A stretch of DNA of 13,416 nucleotides from Acidobacteriota bacterium (GCA_022574065.1 JACZST010000020.1:1-13416); one strand, 5' to 3'. Shown: positions 1 through 7,556, numbered from the stretch's first letter. Notes: generated by a model from the letters alone, not told the origin. A program made the numbers and translations.

Positions 1-714
1 GGCGGAACCGCCGTCGGAACCGGCCTCAACGCTCCCGAGGGATTCGCTGCCGGCACCATCGAGATCATGACCCGCCGCTCCGGATACGAGTTCCGTGAAG
101 CGGGCAACCATTTCGAGGCCCAGGCGGCAAAGGATGCCTACGTCAACGCTTCCGGTGTTCTCAAGACGGTGGCGACGTCGCTGTTCAAGATCGCCAACGA
201 CCTGCGCTGGTTGTCATCCGGTCCCCGTAACGCCATCGGTGAGATCACACTGCCGTCGCTGCAGCCAGGGTCGTCGATCATGCCTGGCAAGGTGAACCCG
301 GTGATCCCTGAGGCGGTGATGATGATCGCGGCGCGGGTCTTCGGAAACGACGCCACAATCACCTGGGGCGCAGCGAACGGCAACTTCGAGCTCAACGTGA
401 TGATGCCGGTGATGGCGCACGCCATGCTGGAGTCGATCGAGCTACTTGCCAACGGGTCACGTGTCCTGCAGGAAAAGACGGTCGATGGCATCGTGGCCAA
501 CGAGGAGCGGGCGGCGTTCCTGCTCGATCAGAACGCGATCATCGCCACTGCTCTGGTGCCGCACATCGGCTACGACAAGGCGGCCGAGATCACCAAGAGG
601 GCTTTTCAGGAAAGTCGAGGGGTCCGCGAGATCGCCCTGGAGATGGAGGTGCTGCCTCCGGACGAGCTCGATGCCGCCCTCGACGTGCGCCCAATGACCG
701 AAGGCGGCATCTAG
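1..714 (+). CDS. fumC: Fumarate hydratase class II, C-terminal part (5' end outside window)
   Basis: Converts fumarate and L-malate reversibly in the TCA cycle, in the cytoplasm as a homotetramer. The frame is open from base 1 (GGTAVGTGLNAPEGF) to TAG at 712-714, giving 237 residues, about half of a normal FumC of roughly 465 residues. The superfamily signature GSSIMPGKVNPVIPEA at about 270-317 carries the catalytic serine of the SS loop and the conserved Lys and Asn. The motif GNFELNV follows, as does an HIGYDKAAEI segment typical of FumC C-termini. The VIPEA ending resembles mycobacterial FumC (VLPEA) rather than E. coli FumC (TQCEA); aspartase has PAKVNPVVPE, and the PGK here argues for fumarase. 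Neighbour 780-3629 is convergent, with 65 bp between and no clear terminator. Aspartase is the main alternative but is unlikely. Confidence 0.93.
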   Translation, partial: GGTAVGTGLNAPEGFAAGTIEIMTRRSGYEFREAGNHFEAQAAKDAYVNASGVLKTVATSLFKIANDLRWLSSGPRNAIGEITLPSLQPGSSIMPGKVNPVIPEAVMMIAARVFGNDATITWGAANGNFELNVMMPVMAHAMLESIELLANGSRVLQEKTVDGIVANEERAAFLLDQNAIIATALVPHIGYDKAAEITKRAFQESRGVREIALEMEVLPPDELDAALDVRPMTEGGI

Positions 715-779
715 ATCGGGTCCTGATGCGAGCTGCATTGTCTCGGTCTGTGAGCCCGCGCACCGCAGTGCCAACTAGC

Positions 780-3629
780 TCACGCCTCTCGAGCGTATTC
801 GATGACATCGTCGATGGTCATGGCAGCGCCCTGTTCGACAAGACCGGCAAACTCTTTGTGTCCGAGGGCGGCTTCCGTCCTGGTCGATGCCTCCGCGAAC
901 CGGGCCCGGTCGTGCTCGCTGAGCACGCCGCCCACCACCTCCCGGATCGCCTCGGCGGCGCCGACCAGCGTGGCGGCTCGCTGATGATCGCTCGCTGCCG
1001 TCGCCAGCTCGGCACTCCGGCGGAGCACGGGGGCAAGGTTGACCTGGTTTCCCAGCAGCAAGAATCCGTCCAGACTCTTCTGGAAATGACCATCAGCCGC
1101 AGGGTGGTCACCGGCGTCTGTGTCCAGCTCGCCGAGAATGAGGTGGCAGATGGCGATGCAGCTCTCGTCCCCGATTTGCTGGTACAGGGGGAGCGCTTCG
1201 TCGAGGATGGACCGTGCGAGCTCGGGACGGCCCGTTCGCGCCGCCACCATCGCCAGCCCGCGTTTGGCGTGGGGCAGCACCAGGTGATCTTCGTGATCTT
1301 CGATGCCCGCAACCAGCTCCAGGCTCCGCTCCAGAGCCTGTCGGGCCTCGTCGAGCTCATCGACCGCAATGAGGTTGAAGCCGAGAACGAAGGCGATCCA
1401 GGACGCCGCCCACCGATCGCCGATGCGGGTGAAGGCGGCGACCGAGGCACGCTGGTAGTCGATCGTCTTCGCCGCATCCCCTGAAAGCTCGACGGCGCTA
1501 CCCATCCAGCGCTGGGCAAACGCCTGTCCCCAGTCGTTTTCCAGCTCTCCGAACATCCGGATACTCGCCTCGAGCAGCTCGCCGGCGTCCGCGTCCCCCC
1601 GGTTCGCGTGGATGTCTCCGAGGAAGTGGGTGGCGTATGCGATATCCAACTGGTTCCCCACCTCGGAGAGCGTGTGGTACGCCTCCTCCATCAGAGGTGT
1701 CATTTCCTCGAACCACCCCCAGATGAGCGCGACGCCGCCGGCCTTGTAGACTGCTCTGGCCCGCAGCAATGGGTCGGCTTGGCCTGCTTCGTCGTACACG
1801 CGGCGGAACAGCTGCAGCGGTCCCTGCCAATAGCCGTCGATGAACCAATACCAGCTCATCGCTGCGACCAGACGCAGAGCGAGATCGCTATCTTCGGTCT
1901 CGATCGCCCAGGTGATGGCCACGCGCACATTGTCGTTTTCGGCCTTGAGCCATTGGATCCAATCCGCCTGGTCTGGACCTCGCACTCCGACGTCGCCGGC
2001 CTCGGTCAAGGCGAGGAAGTATTCGGCATGGGCGGCTTGGGCGGATTGTTGGCCGCCGCTTTCGACCAGCTTGGCGAAGGCATATTGGCGCACGGTCTCC
2101 AGCAGCCGGTACCGATTGTGGCTGCCTTGGACGTTGACCTCGACGAGAGACCGGTCGGCGAGACTGCCGAGCAGGTCGACGGCATCGGCGCTGTCGCCGA
2201 ACACGGCCTCTGCGGCTTCCAGCGTCCACCCGCTGAAGACCGACAGCCGACGGAGGGCGTCCCGTTCCGGCTCGCTGAGCAGCTCGTAGCTCCAGTCCAT
2301 GGTGGCCTGGAGGGTCTCGTGGCGGGCCGGTGTTCCGGTCCGGCTCGACCTGAGCAGCGCGAATCGATCTTCGAGCCGCTCCAAGATCTGTTCGGGAGTG
2401 AGAACATTGACCCGCGAGGCTGCCAGTTCGATTGCCAGCGGCAGGCCGTCGAGGCGGCGTGTGATCTCGCTGACCGCAGCCGCGCTCCCGCCTTCCACCC
2501 AAAAGTCCGGTTTGATCTGGGTGGCGCGATCGAAGAACAGGTGAACCGCTTCCGAGTCATCGGCACCGCCTCCGGACCGGTCCTCGATACGCAGTGACGG
2601 CACGTGGAAGGTGGCGCCCGGAACGCCGAGGGCATCGCGACTGGTTGCCGCGATGTGCAATCGATCACTGTTCATGAGCAGAGTCTCAGCCAGCTCGGAG
2701 ATGGCGGCGATCACATGCTCGCAGTTGTCCAACACCAGGAGCAGCTTCTTCTCCCCGAGGTAGTCGGCCAACAGTTCGCTCATCGGGCGGCCGCTGACCC
2801 CGCCGAGGTCACGGACACCCATAGGTTCGGCGACCAGCGTTGGGAGAAGCTCGGGTTGAGAAGTTGCGGAGAGATCGATCAGCCAAACGCCGTCAGGAAA
2901 GTCGTCGAGGAGTCTGGCAGCGCACTGGATGGCGAGACGCGTCTTGCCGACGCCTCCTGGTCCCATGATGGTGACGAGACGATTTGTCAGCACGAGTGAG
3001 GCGAGCTCCTCCATCTCGTCCTCCCTGCCGACGAAGCTCGTCAGCTGGCTCGGCAGGTTGTTCGGCGTGGCTTCCAGCGTGTGCAATGGTGGAAACGCAG
3101 ACTCGAGATCGTCGATCACTATCTCGTACAGGTGTTCGCTCGCCGACAGATCCTTGAGCCGATGCGTTCCCAGGTCGCGCAACGTGGTGCCGTCCGGCAG
3201 GTCGTTTTCTGCCAGCGCCCGCACCGTGTCGGAGACGAGGAGCTGCCCTCCATGGGCAGCCGATGCGATACGAGCCGCACGGTGCACATCGATGCCGACG
3301 TAGTTGTCCCCTCCGAGGGTTGCGGCTCCGGTGTGCAGTCCCATGCGGACCAGCACCTCGGCGTCTTCCGGCCAGGCAAAGGCGGCGAGTGCCAGCTGCA
3401 TCGCCACCGCTGCACCAACGGCGTCGGGTGCGGTTTCGAAGACACAGAAGAAGGCGTCGCCCTCGGTGGAGATCTCGACGCCCGCGTTGGCAGCAATCGC
3501 TTCTCGGATCAGGCGGTTGTGAGTTTCCAGAACATCTGCGTAACGATCCGAGAGGTGATGCAAGAGGCGTGTCGAACCCTCGATGTCGGTGAACAGGAAG
3601 GTGACGGTGCCGGTCGGGAGCGGGTCCAT
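780..3629 (-). CDS. Class III cyclase-type domain / STAND NTPase / TPR signalling protein
   Basis: 949 residues. Residues 7-170 form a nucleotide cyclase homology domain beginning GTVTFLFTDIEGST, with metal Asp15 and Asp58 (EGDAFF). An NTPase of the AfsR/MalT-like STAND type follows from about 195 (SFVGRE), with Walker A GPGGVGKT at 223-230 and Walker B LLLVLDN ending near 302. From about 600 the protein is alpha-helical and TPR-like to the C-terminus; no LuxR-type HTH is seen. ATG at 3629 is chosen because it directly precedes the cyclase domain; the frame stays open upstream to 3857, but that part lies antisense to the cupin gene and has no domain. In the cyclase part the usual adenine-selecting Lys is Ser54 and the transition-state Asn is His116 (VHRAAR), so catalysis is doubtful. 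Proteins of this family are usually cytoplasmic regulators; the ligand and target are unknown. Confidence 0.85.
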   Translation of the reverse strand: MDPLPTGTVTFLFTDIEGSTRLLHHLSDRYADVLETHNRLIREAIAANAGVEISTEGDAFFCVFETAPDAVGAAVAMQLALAAFAWPEDAEVLVRMGLHTGAATLGGDNYVGIDVHRAARIASAAHGGQLLVSDTVRALAENDLPDGTTLRDLGTHRLKDLSASEHLYEIVIDDLESAFPPLHTLEATPNNLPSQLTSFVGREDEMEELASLVLTNRLVTIMGPGGVGKTRLAIQCAARLLDDFPDGVWLIDLSATSQPELLPTLVAEPMGVRDLGGVSGRPMSELLADYLGEKKLLLVLDNCEHVIAAISELAETLLMNSDRLHIAATSRDALGVPGATFHVPSLRIEDRSGGGADDSEAVHLFFDRATQIKPDFWVEGGSAAAVSEITRRLDGLPLAIELAASRVNVLTPEQILERLEDRFALLRSSRTGTPARHETLQATMDWSYELLSEPERDALRRLSVFSGWTLEAAEAVFGDSADAVDLLGSLADRSLVEVNVQGSHNRYRLLETVRQYAFAKLVESGGQQSAQAAHAEYFLALTEAGDVGVRGPDQADWIQWLKAENDNVRVAITWAIETEDSDLALRLVAAMSWYWFIDGYWQGPLQLFRRVYDEAGQADPLLRARAVYKAGGVALIWGWFEEMTPLMEEAYHTLSEVGNQLDIAYATHFLGDIHANRGDADAGELLEASIRMFGELENDWGQAFAQRWMGSAVELSGDAAKTIDYQRASVAAFTRIGDRWAASWIAFVLGFNLIAVDELDEARQALERSLELVAGIEDHEDHLVLPHAKRGLAMVAARTGRPELARSILDEALPLYQQIGDESCIAICHLILGELDTDAGDHPAADGHFQKSLDGFLLLGNQVNLAPVLRRSAELATAASDHQRAATLVGAAEAIREVVGGVLSEHDRARFAEASTRTEAALGHKEFAGLVEQGAAMTIDDVIEYAREA

Positions 3630-3731
3630 CGCGATTATCCGGTCCCTGCCGTCACGGAAGCGGATGAGGATTTCGACACTGAAAACAGCACGGTACGAAA
3701 GCCTACGATCGGTAGCTCGAAGGGAGCAACA
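3630..3731. promoter_or_regulatory. Shared divergent promoter region, cyclase-STAND gene and cupin gene
   Basis: This 102-bp gap separates two divergently transcribed starts, so it must hold both promoters unless one is read from further away. On the plus strand TTCGAC (3672-3677) and TACGAA (3694-3699) are 16 bp apart, with an alternative -10 TACGAT at 3704-3709. On the minus strand I see no convincing -35/-10 pair. A Shine-Dalgarno AAGGGAG lies at 3720-3726, five bases before the cupin ATG. The hexamers are weak matches and the promoter calls are inference. Confidence 0.35.
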
Positions 3732-4046
3732 ATGGAAAAAGCACCTGATTCCACCGAGGTCGATCCAACAGGACATCGAATCGCCTTCGAGAACGATGAC
3801 GTTCGGGTGCTCGAGATACACCAGCCCGCTGGGCGAGAGCTGGCGATGCACTCGCATCCGCCGCGGGTGATCGTCGCGATCAACGGCTACGAGCTGGAGT
3901 CAACGACCGCCGAGGGCGAGGTGACGGTCGTCGCGCGGCGCCCTGGAGAGACGATTTGGTCCGACGGCGAGGAACATTCTGCCCGCATCGTCTCCGAAGC
4001 TCACACGATCGAGGTAGAGATCAAGAGCTCGCTGACGGGTGGATGA
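3732..4046 (+). CDS. Small single-domain cupin protein
   Basis: 104 residues, about the size of a minimal cupin. A beta-rich core carries HSH at residues 40-42 followed by a conserved Gly (AINGYELES), and a second histidine lies at about 82 (GEEHSARI). These fit the HxH and late His of cupin motifs 1 and 2, but the usual motif-1 Glu is replaced by a hydrophobic residue, so the metal site may be incomplete. The start ATG at 3732 has a strong Shine-Dalgarno (AAGGGAG). It is divergent from the large cyclase-STAND gene, which suggests shared control, and ends 52 bp before pncB. The substrate cannot be read from the sequence; such proteins are often annotated only as cupin or cytoplasmic protein. 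Confidence 0.75.
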   Translation: MEKAPDSTEVDPTGHRIAFENDDVRVLEIHQPAGRELAMHSHPPRVIVAINGYELESTTAEGEVTVVARRPGETIWSDGEEHSARIVSEAHTIEVEIKSSLTGG

Positions 4047-4062
4047 CCGACCGGAGTGATCG

Positions 4063-4090
4063 TTGCTGGCCGGGCCACCGCAGGTATCGT
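4063..4090 (+). promoter_or_regulatory. Candidate pncB promoter, possibly giving a leaderless transcript
   Basis: TTGCTG (4063-4068) and TATCGT (4085-4090) are spaced by 16 bp. The -10 ends 8 nt before the pncB ATG at 4099, so a start site 7-9 nt downstream would fall on or next to the A of the ATG. A GGAGGG at 4091-4096 could instead act as a Shine-Dalgarno if transcription starts further upstream. Confidence 0.35.
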
Positions 4091-4098
4091 GGAGGGCG

Positions 4099-5655
4099 AT
4101 GACTCACGATCGCCGCAGCCTGACCGAAGGGTTTCTGTTCACCGACCAGTACCAGCTGACGATGGCGCAGGTGTACTGGAAGCAGGGCCTCCACGAGAGC
4201 CCGGCGCTGTTCGACTACTTCTTCCGTGAGTACCCCGACTACGGACGCCATCAGGCAGGGTATGCGGTGGCTGCCGGTCTGGGATGGTTGCTCGACTGGA
4301 TCGAGGCGACCAGGATCACCGATGACGATCTGGCTCTGCTGCGCGGCCAGCAGGATGCCACCGGAGCTCCGCGGTTCGACGAGGGGTTCCTTGCCTGGCT
4401 GAAGGAAGCCGGGGACTTTTCGTCCGTGTCGATCCGGTCCGTTTCCGAGGGTCGCGTGGTTCACGCCCATGCTCCTATCGCCATCATCGAGGGGCCGCTG
4501 GCGGTCGCCCAGATCCTCGAGACCTCGTTGCTCAATCATCTGAACTATCAGACGCTGGTAGCGACCAAGGCGTCGCGGGTCACCGAGTCCGCCCACGGGA
4601 GTCCCGTGCTCGAGTTCGGCTTGCGGCGTGGTCCCGACGTCGGGGCGAATGCCGGAGGGCGGGCCGCGCTGATCGGAGGCGCAGACGCCACCAGCAATGT
4701 CGGGGTCGCTCACTATCTCGAAAGTGACCCGGCGGGGACGCATGCCCATTCCATGGTGCAGCTGTTCATGGCGCTCGGTGAAGGCGAGATCGGTGCCTTC
4801 CGTGCTTATGCCGAGGTGTATCCGGATGAGACGGTCCTCCTCGTCGATACCATCGACACCCTCGACAGCGGTATTCCCAACGCGATCATCGTGTTTCACG
4901 AGTTGCGAGCGGCCGGTCACGAGCCGGTGGGGATCCGGCTGGACTCCGGTGACCTTGCTCACCTCGCGGTTCGTGCTGCGGCAATGCTCGACGATGCCGG
5001 GTTCCCTGAGGCGAGGATCGTGTTGTCCTCTGAGCTCGACGAGCTCGCCATGTGGCAGATTCGTGCCCAGATCACCGAAGAGGCGCCGCGGTACGGTGTC
5101 GAGGCAGAGGCGTTGCTCGGCCGGCTCGCATACGGGGTGGGAACCCGGCTCATCACCTCGCACGGCTACTCGGCGCTGGGCGGTGTGTACAAGCTGGTTG
5201 CCGTCGACATCGAGGGGGAGTGGGTTCCGGCGCTCAAGATCTCCGACACCCCGGAGAAGATGCCGATCCCGGGGGACAAGAGGGTGTGGCGCGTGTACGA
5301 CTCGCGCGGCCTGGCCAGTGCCGACGTAGTGTCGGCCGCCGACGAGGATCTGCTCGCCATCACCTCTATCGATTTATATCACCCGCATCGAGAAGGGATC
5401 GTCCGCCGGCTCGATGACGTGGCCTCGGTCGAGGAGTTGCTCGTTCCGGTGTATCACCGGGGCACCAGGCTCGACGGCTCCCCGTCGCTGGACGCGCTGC
5501 GAGCGTGGCGCACGGCCGATCTGGCCCGGCTCGACCCCGGGGTAAAACGGCTGGTGAACCCTCATGTGTACCACGTGTCGCTGACGACGGCGGTGAAGGA
5601 CTTGCAGCGGACCCTGGTGGCAGAGGCGCGGGCGGGTCGACGCTCAGTCGAATAA
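4099..5655 (+). CDS. pncB: Nicotinate phosphoribosyltransferase
   Basis: Joins nicotinate and PRPP to give nicotinate mononucleotide with ATP hydrolysis, the committing step of the Preiss-Handler NAD salvage route, in the cytoplasm. 518 residues, somewhat long for the family (E. coli about 400). The N-terminal LFTDQYQLTMAQVYW is the family start motif. EFGLRRGPDVGANAGGRAA and GGADATSNV form the substrate-binding core, and GTHAHSMVQ carries His217, which aligns with the autophosphorylated His of the Salmonella enzyme. RLDSGDLA (substrate loop) and a SELDE segment follow. ATG at 4099 is preferred over TTG at 4063 because homology begins just after it. It follows the cupin by 52 bp and its 3' end overlaps the convergent HAD gene by 12 bp. 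A PncA-family gene lies about 4 kb away on the other strand. Confidence 0.93.
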   Translation: MTHDRRSLTEGFLFTDQYQLTMAQVYWKQGLHESPALFDYFFREYPDYGRHQAGYAVAAGLGWLLDWIEATRITDDDLALLRGQQDATGAPRFDEGFLAWLKEAGDFSSVSIRSVSEGRVVHAHAPIAIIEGPLAVAQILETSLLNHLNYQTLVATKASRVTESAHGSPVLEFGLRRGPDVGANAGGRAALIGGADATSNVGVAHYLESDPAGTHAHSMVQLFMALGEGEIGAFRAYAEVYPDETVLLVDTIDTLDSGIPNAIIVFHELRAAGHEPVGIRLDSGDLAHLAVRAAAMLDDAGFPEARIVLSSELDELAMWQIRAQITEEAPRYGVEAEALLGRLAYGVGTRLITSHGYSALGGVYKLVAVDIEGEWVPALKISDTPEKMPIPGDKRVWRVYDSRGLASADVVSAADEDLLAITSIDLYHPHREGIVRRLDDVASVEELLVPVYHRGTRLDGSPSLDALRAWRTADLARLDPGVKRLVNPHVYHVSLTTAVKDLQRTLVAEARAGRRSVE

Positions 5656-6339
5656 CGCTCCGAGGGCGGCGAGCGAGGTGATCTGGGAGTCGGCCTGCGA
5701 GGCGCGGCGCTCCTGCTGTCTCTCGCTGACCAGGCCGTTGTCTCGATCGAACTGATTCTGGTGCACGACCAGGGCGAAGCTCGCCTCCTTGGCGCCGCGG
5801 AGTTCGTCGCTGCCGCCATTCCCGACGAAGACGCAGTCGCTGGGCTCGAGATCGAGGAGTGCGGTCGCCGCCAGGTAAGCGGGTCGGTAGGGCTTTCTGG
5901 ATCCGATCGCAAAGGAGAATGCGGCGCCGGCGAAGTGGGGGGCCAGCGGTGACCGCGACCACGCTGCCACTTCCTCCAGGTAGCAATTGCTGAGGACGGC
6001 GAGCGGGAATCTGGTGGCAAGTGATGCCACCGCCTCCACCACGTCACCTCGCGGCTGTTCGAGGGCGACGTCCTGGTAGTCGCCGAGATGAGCGGTGATC
6101 TCGGCCAGCTGTGCGTCCGAGACTGTGATCTCGTTATCGGCGGCGTACCGCAGGATGAGATCGGTACCCGAAACCGGGCTCGTGGTCCGCTCGATGTAGG
6201 TGTCCTTCCAGAACATGATGAGATCGCGCCCGTCGGCGTCCATGGCCTCCGCCACGAGCCTCAATCGCCAGGCGTCGCGGGGACGAAAGTCCTCTGGGTC
6301 GACCAGGGTGTGAAACAAGTCGAAGACGATGCCGTTCAT
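5644..6339 (-). CDS. HAD-superfamily hydrolase, dehalogenase-like motif set
   Basis: 231 residues, a typical HAD size with a helical cap after motif I. Motif I is DLFHT with nucleophile Asp7, but the Asp normally two residues later is Phe9. Motif II is LSN (Ser117-Asn118), motif III is Lys149 (SRKPYRPAY), and motif IV is GNGGSDEL, with Asn174 where phosphatases usually have Asp, and Asp178 retained. Loss of the second motif-I Asp and an Asn in motif IV resemble L-2-haloacid dehalogenases (DLYGT, SSN...D) rather than phosphatases. The ATG at 6339 has GGGAGA about 8 nt upstream; a GTG at 6375 in the same frame is less likely. The last 12 bp overlap the 3' end of pncB on the other strand. The substrate is unknown. 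Confidence 0.85.
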   Translation of the reverse strand: MNGIVFDLFHTLVDPEDFRPRDAWRLRLVAEAMDADGRDLIMFWKDTYIERTTSPVSGTDLILRYAADNEITVSDAQLAEITAHLGDYQDVALEQPRGDVVEAVASLATRFPLAVLSNCYLEEVAAWSRSPLAPHFAGAAFSFAIGSRKPYRPAYLAATALLDLEPSDCVFVGNGGSDELRGAKEASFALVVHQNQFDRDNGLVSERQQERRASQADSQITSLAALGALFD

Positions 6340-6398
6340 ATCGAGATTCTCCCATGTGTGGCCCGGTTTTCCCACGTTGGACCCTTCTTGTCGGCGCG

Positions 6399-6417
6399 CT
6401 GGCTGCTGCCCAGCCAG
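6399..6417. repeat. Perfect 7-bp inverted repeat, 5-nt loop
   Basis: CTGGCTG and CAGCCAG flank CTGCC. There is no T-run on either side, so it does not look like an intrinsic terminator; it could be an operator upstream of the HAD gene or chance in GC-rich DNA. Confidence 0.4.
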
Positions 6418-6515
6418 GCCGATGATGGGGCCCTACTGGCTTGTGGGCTATTTGTGGCAGCCGTCGTGTGCGGTTCGGCCGGCTTTGCTGACGAGCACCG
6501 GGCAAGGAAAAGCTG

Positions 6516-6566
6516 ATGCCCTACTTCATGGACCGCCATGATGTTCCCGGCGCGACGGCACGGGAT
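6516..6566 (+). pseudogene. Stub resembling the N-terminus of a DUF4242 protein
   Basis: The 17 codons from ATG at 6516 read MPYFMDRHDVPGATARD, which from memory matches the start of DUF4242 (SCO4226-like, nickel-binding) proteins of Actinobacteria. A strong Shine-Dalgarno (AAGGAA at 6504-6509) precedes it. After about codon 18 the resemblance stops: the frame continues as low-complexity sequence rich in Arg, Pro and Thr, and I find no continuation in the other two frames. The frame stays open into the alpha/beta hydrolase at 6744, so a 346-residue read-through product is formally possible. My reading is a decayed gene or a deletion scar. Confidence 0.4.
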
Positions 6567-6743
6567 GCGACCCGCTACCCGTTCTCGAGTTATCGCCAAA
6601 CCCGACCTGAACCTCGCCGATGCACAACCGATTGTGGCTGCATATCACCACACAACCCTGTCCCGGCGCAGCGCACCCCAGACCAACATCTTGGCACGGC
6701 GAGACCCGCCCTATGGTTGGCGTCCGAGCGTGGATCTGCTGGA

Positions 6744-7556
6744 ATGCCCACCGTGAGCGAGACTCTCCGACGACCCGACGGCACTATCAGCTATGACGAC
6801 GCGGGAGGCGCCGGCACCTTGGTGATCGCCGCCCCCGGCATGGGCGATCTGCGCCAGGTGTACCGCCACTTCATACCCGAAGCTGCCAAGCGCGGGCTGC
6901 GAGTCGTCACGATGGACCTGCGGGGAATGGGTGAGTCGTCTGTGGATTGGCCCGACTACTCGGATGCGGCGATCGGGTCCGACATGCTGGCGCTGGCGCA
7001 GCACCTGGCCGGCGGGCCCGCGTTCCTCGTCGGGAACTCGCTCACGGCGTCCTCGGCAGTGATCGCCGCGGTCGAGGACCCGTCTGCGGTTGCCGGCTTG
7101 GTGCTCATCGGCCCGTTCGCCAGGGATGTCCCTGTGCCGGGCTGGCAGAAGCTCCTCTTCAGGATGACGCTGTCCCCGCCGTGGGGAAAAGGGGCCTGGG
7201 TCTCCTACTACCGCAAGCAGATGTACCCGGGTGACAAGCCGCCCGACCACGACGACTACGTTGGCCAACTCAAGGCGAACCTCTCCGAACCAGGCCGATA
7301 CAAGGCATTCCACAGCCTGGCATTCAACTCCCATGCCGAGAGCGAATCCCGCCTCGAGCGGGTCGAGTGTCCGGTTCTCGTGATCATGGGGACGGCCGAC
7401 CCCGACTTCCCCGACCCTGAAGCCGAGGCGCGCAGCCTCACCGAGATCCTCGGCGGCGAAATGAGCCTCATTGATGGAGCGGGGCATTACCCGCAAGCGC
7501 AGGCACCGGAGCAGGTCGCCGACGCCATCGCGTCGTTCGTTGCAGGCACCGGCTGA
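6744..7556 (+). CDS. Alpha/beta-fold hydrolase
   Basis: 270 residues, the size of a single-domain alpha/beta hydrolase. Residues 25-36 give the first strand and oxyanion turn (LVIAAPGMGD), followed by MDLRGMGESS at 57-66, a hallmark of the family. The nucleophile elbow is VGNSLTA with Ser99; it is GxSxT rather than the usual GxSxG. The acid is likely the Asp in MGTADPDF and the base the His in GAGHYPQ near the C-terminus. A lid-like insertion (WGKGAWVSYYRKQMYPG) sits in the middle. ATG at 6744 is chosen because family homology starts right after it, though its Shine-Dalgarno is weak and a GTG at 6753 is possible. Convergent with prpE, 137 bp apart. Substrate unknown; esterase or C-C hydrolase are both possible. 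Confidence 0.85.
   Translation: MPTVSETLRRPDGTISYDDAGGAGTLVIAAPGMGDLRQVYRHFIPEAAKRGLRVVTMDLRGMGESSVDWPDYSDAAIGSDMLALAQHLAGGPAFLVGNSLTASSAVIAAVEDPSAVAGLVLIGPFARDVPVPGWQKLLFRMTLSPPWGKGAWVSYYRKQMYPGDKPPDHDDYVGQLKANLSEPGRYKAFHSLAFNSHAESESRLERVECPVLVIMGTADPDFPDPEAEARSLTEILGGEMSLIDGAGHYPQAQAPEQVADAIASFVAGTG

Larger units (their letters stand above)
6340..6743. other. 404-bp non-coding gap with a gene stub and a hairpin
   Basis: It separates the minus-strand HAD gene from the plus-strand alpha/beta hydrolase. It holds the HAD ribosome-binding site (6348-6353, minus), a 7-bp hairpin (6399-6417), and a good Shine-Dalgarno (AAGGAA, 6504-6509) before an ATG at 6516 whose first 17 codons resemble a DUF4242 protein. 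A TGATG overlap at 6514-6518 joins the end of a short upstream plus-strand frame, with a hydrophobic stretch LLACGLFVAAVV, to that ATG; whether that frame is ever translated is unclear. Near 6691-6717, TTGGCA and TATGGT lie 15 bp apart, a weak promoter candidate for the hydrolase. Confidence 0.5.

Noticed and set aside
1608..2597. A 329-residue plus-strand frame inside the cyclase-STAND gene
   Set aside because: It is the antisense frame of a strong domain-bearing gene in GC-rich DNA. It shows no motifs of its own.
3630..3857. Longer start for the cyclase-STAND protein at 3857
   Set aside because: The extra 76 residues have no domain and overlap the cupin gene antisense. The ATG at 3629 lies right before the cyclase domain.
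4063..4098. TTG at 4063 as the pncB start
   Set aside because: The 12 added residues have no family match, and the stretch holds the most likely promoter.
4021..5163. A 380-residue minus-strand frame opposite pncB
   Set aside because: It is the antisense shadow of a well-supported enzyme with conserved motifs. Its composition (Arg, Gly, His, Pro rich) is typical of such shadows.
6088..6516. Plus-strand 142-residue frame ending in a hydrophobic segment
   Set aside because: Most of it is antisense to the HAD gene. Only the last ~40 codons lie in the gap, and I see no start or homology; mentioned only for its TGATG overlap with the DUF4242-like stub.
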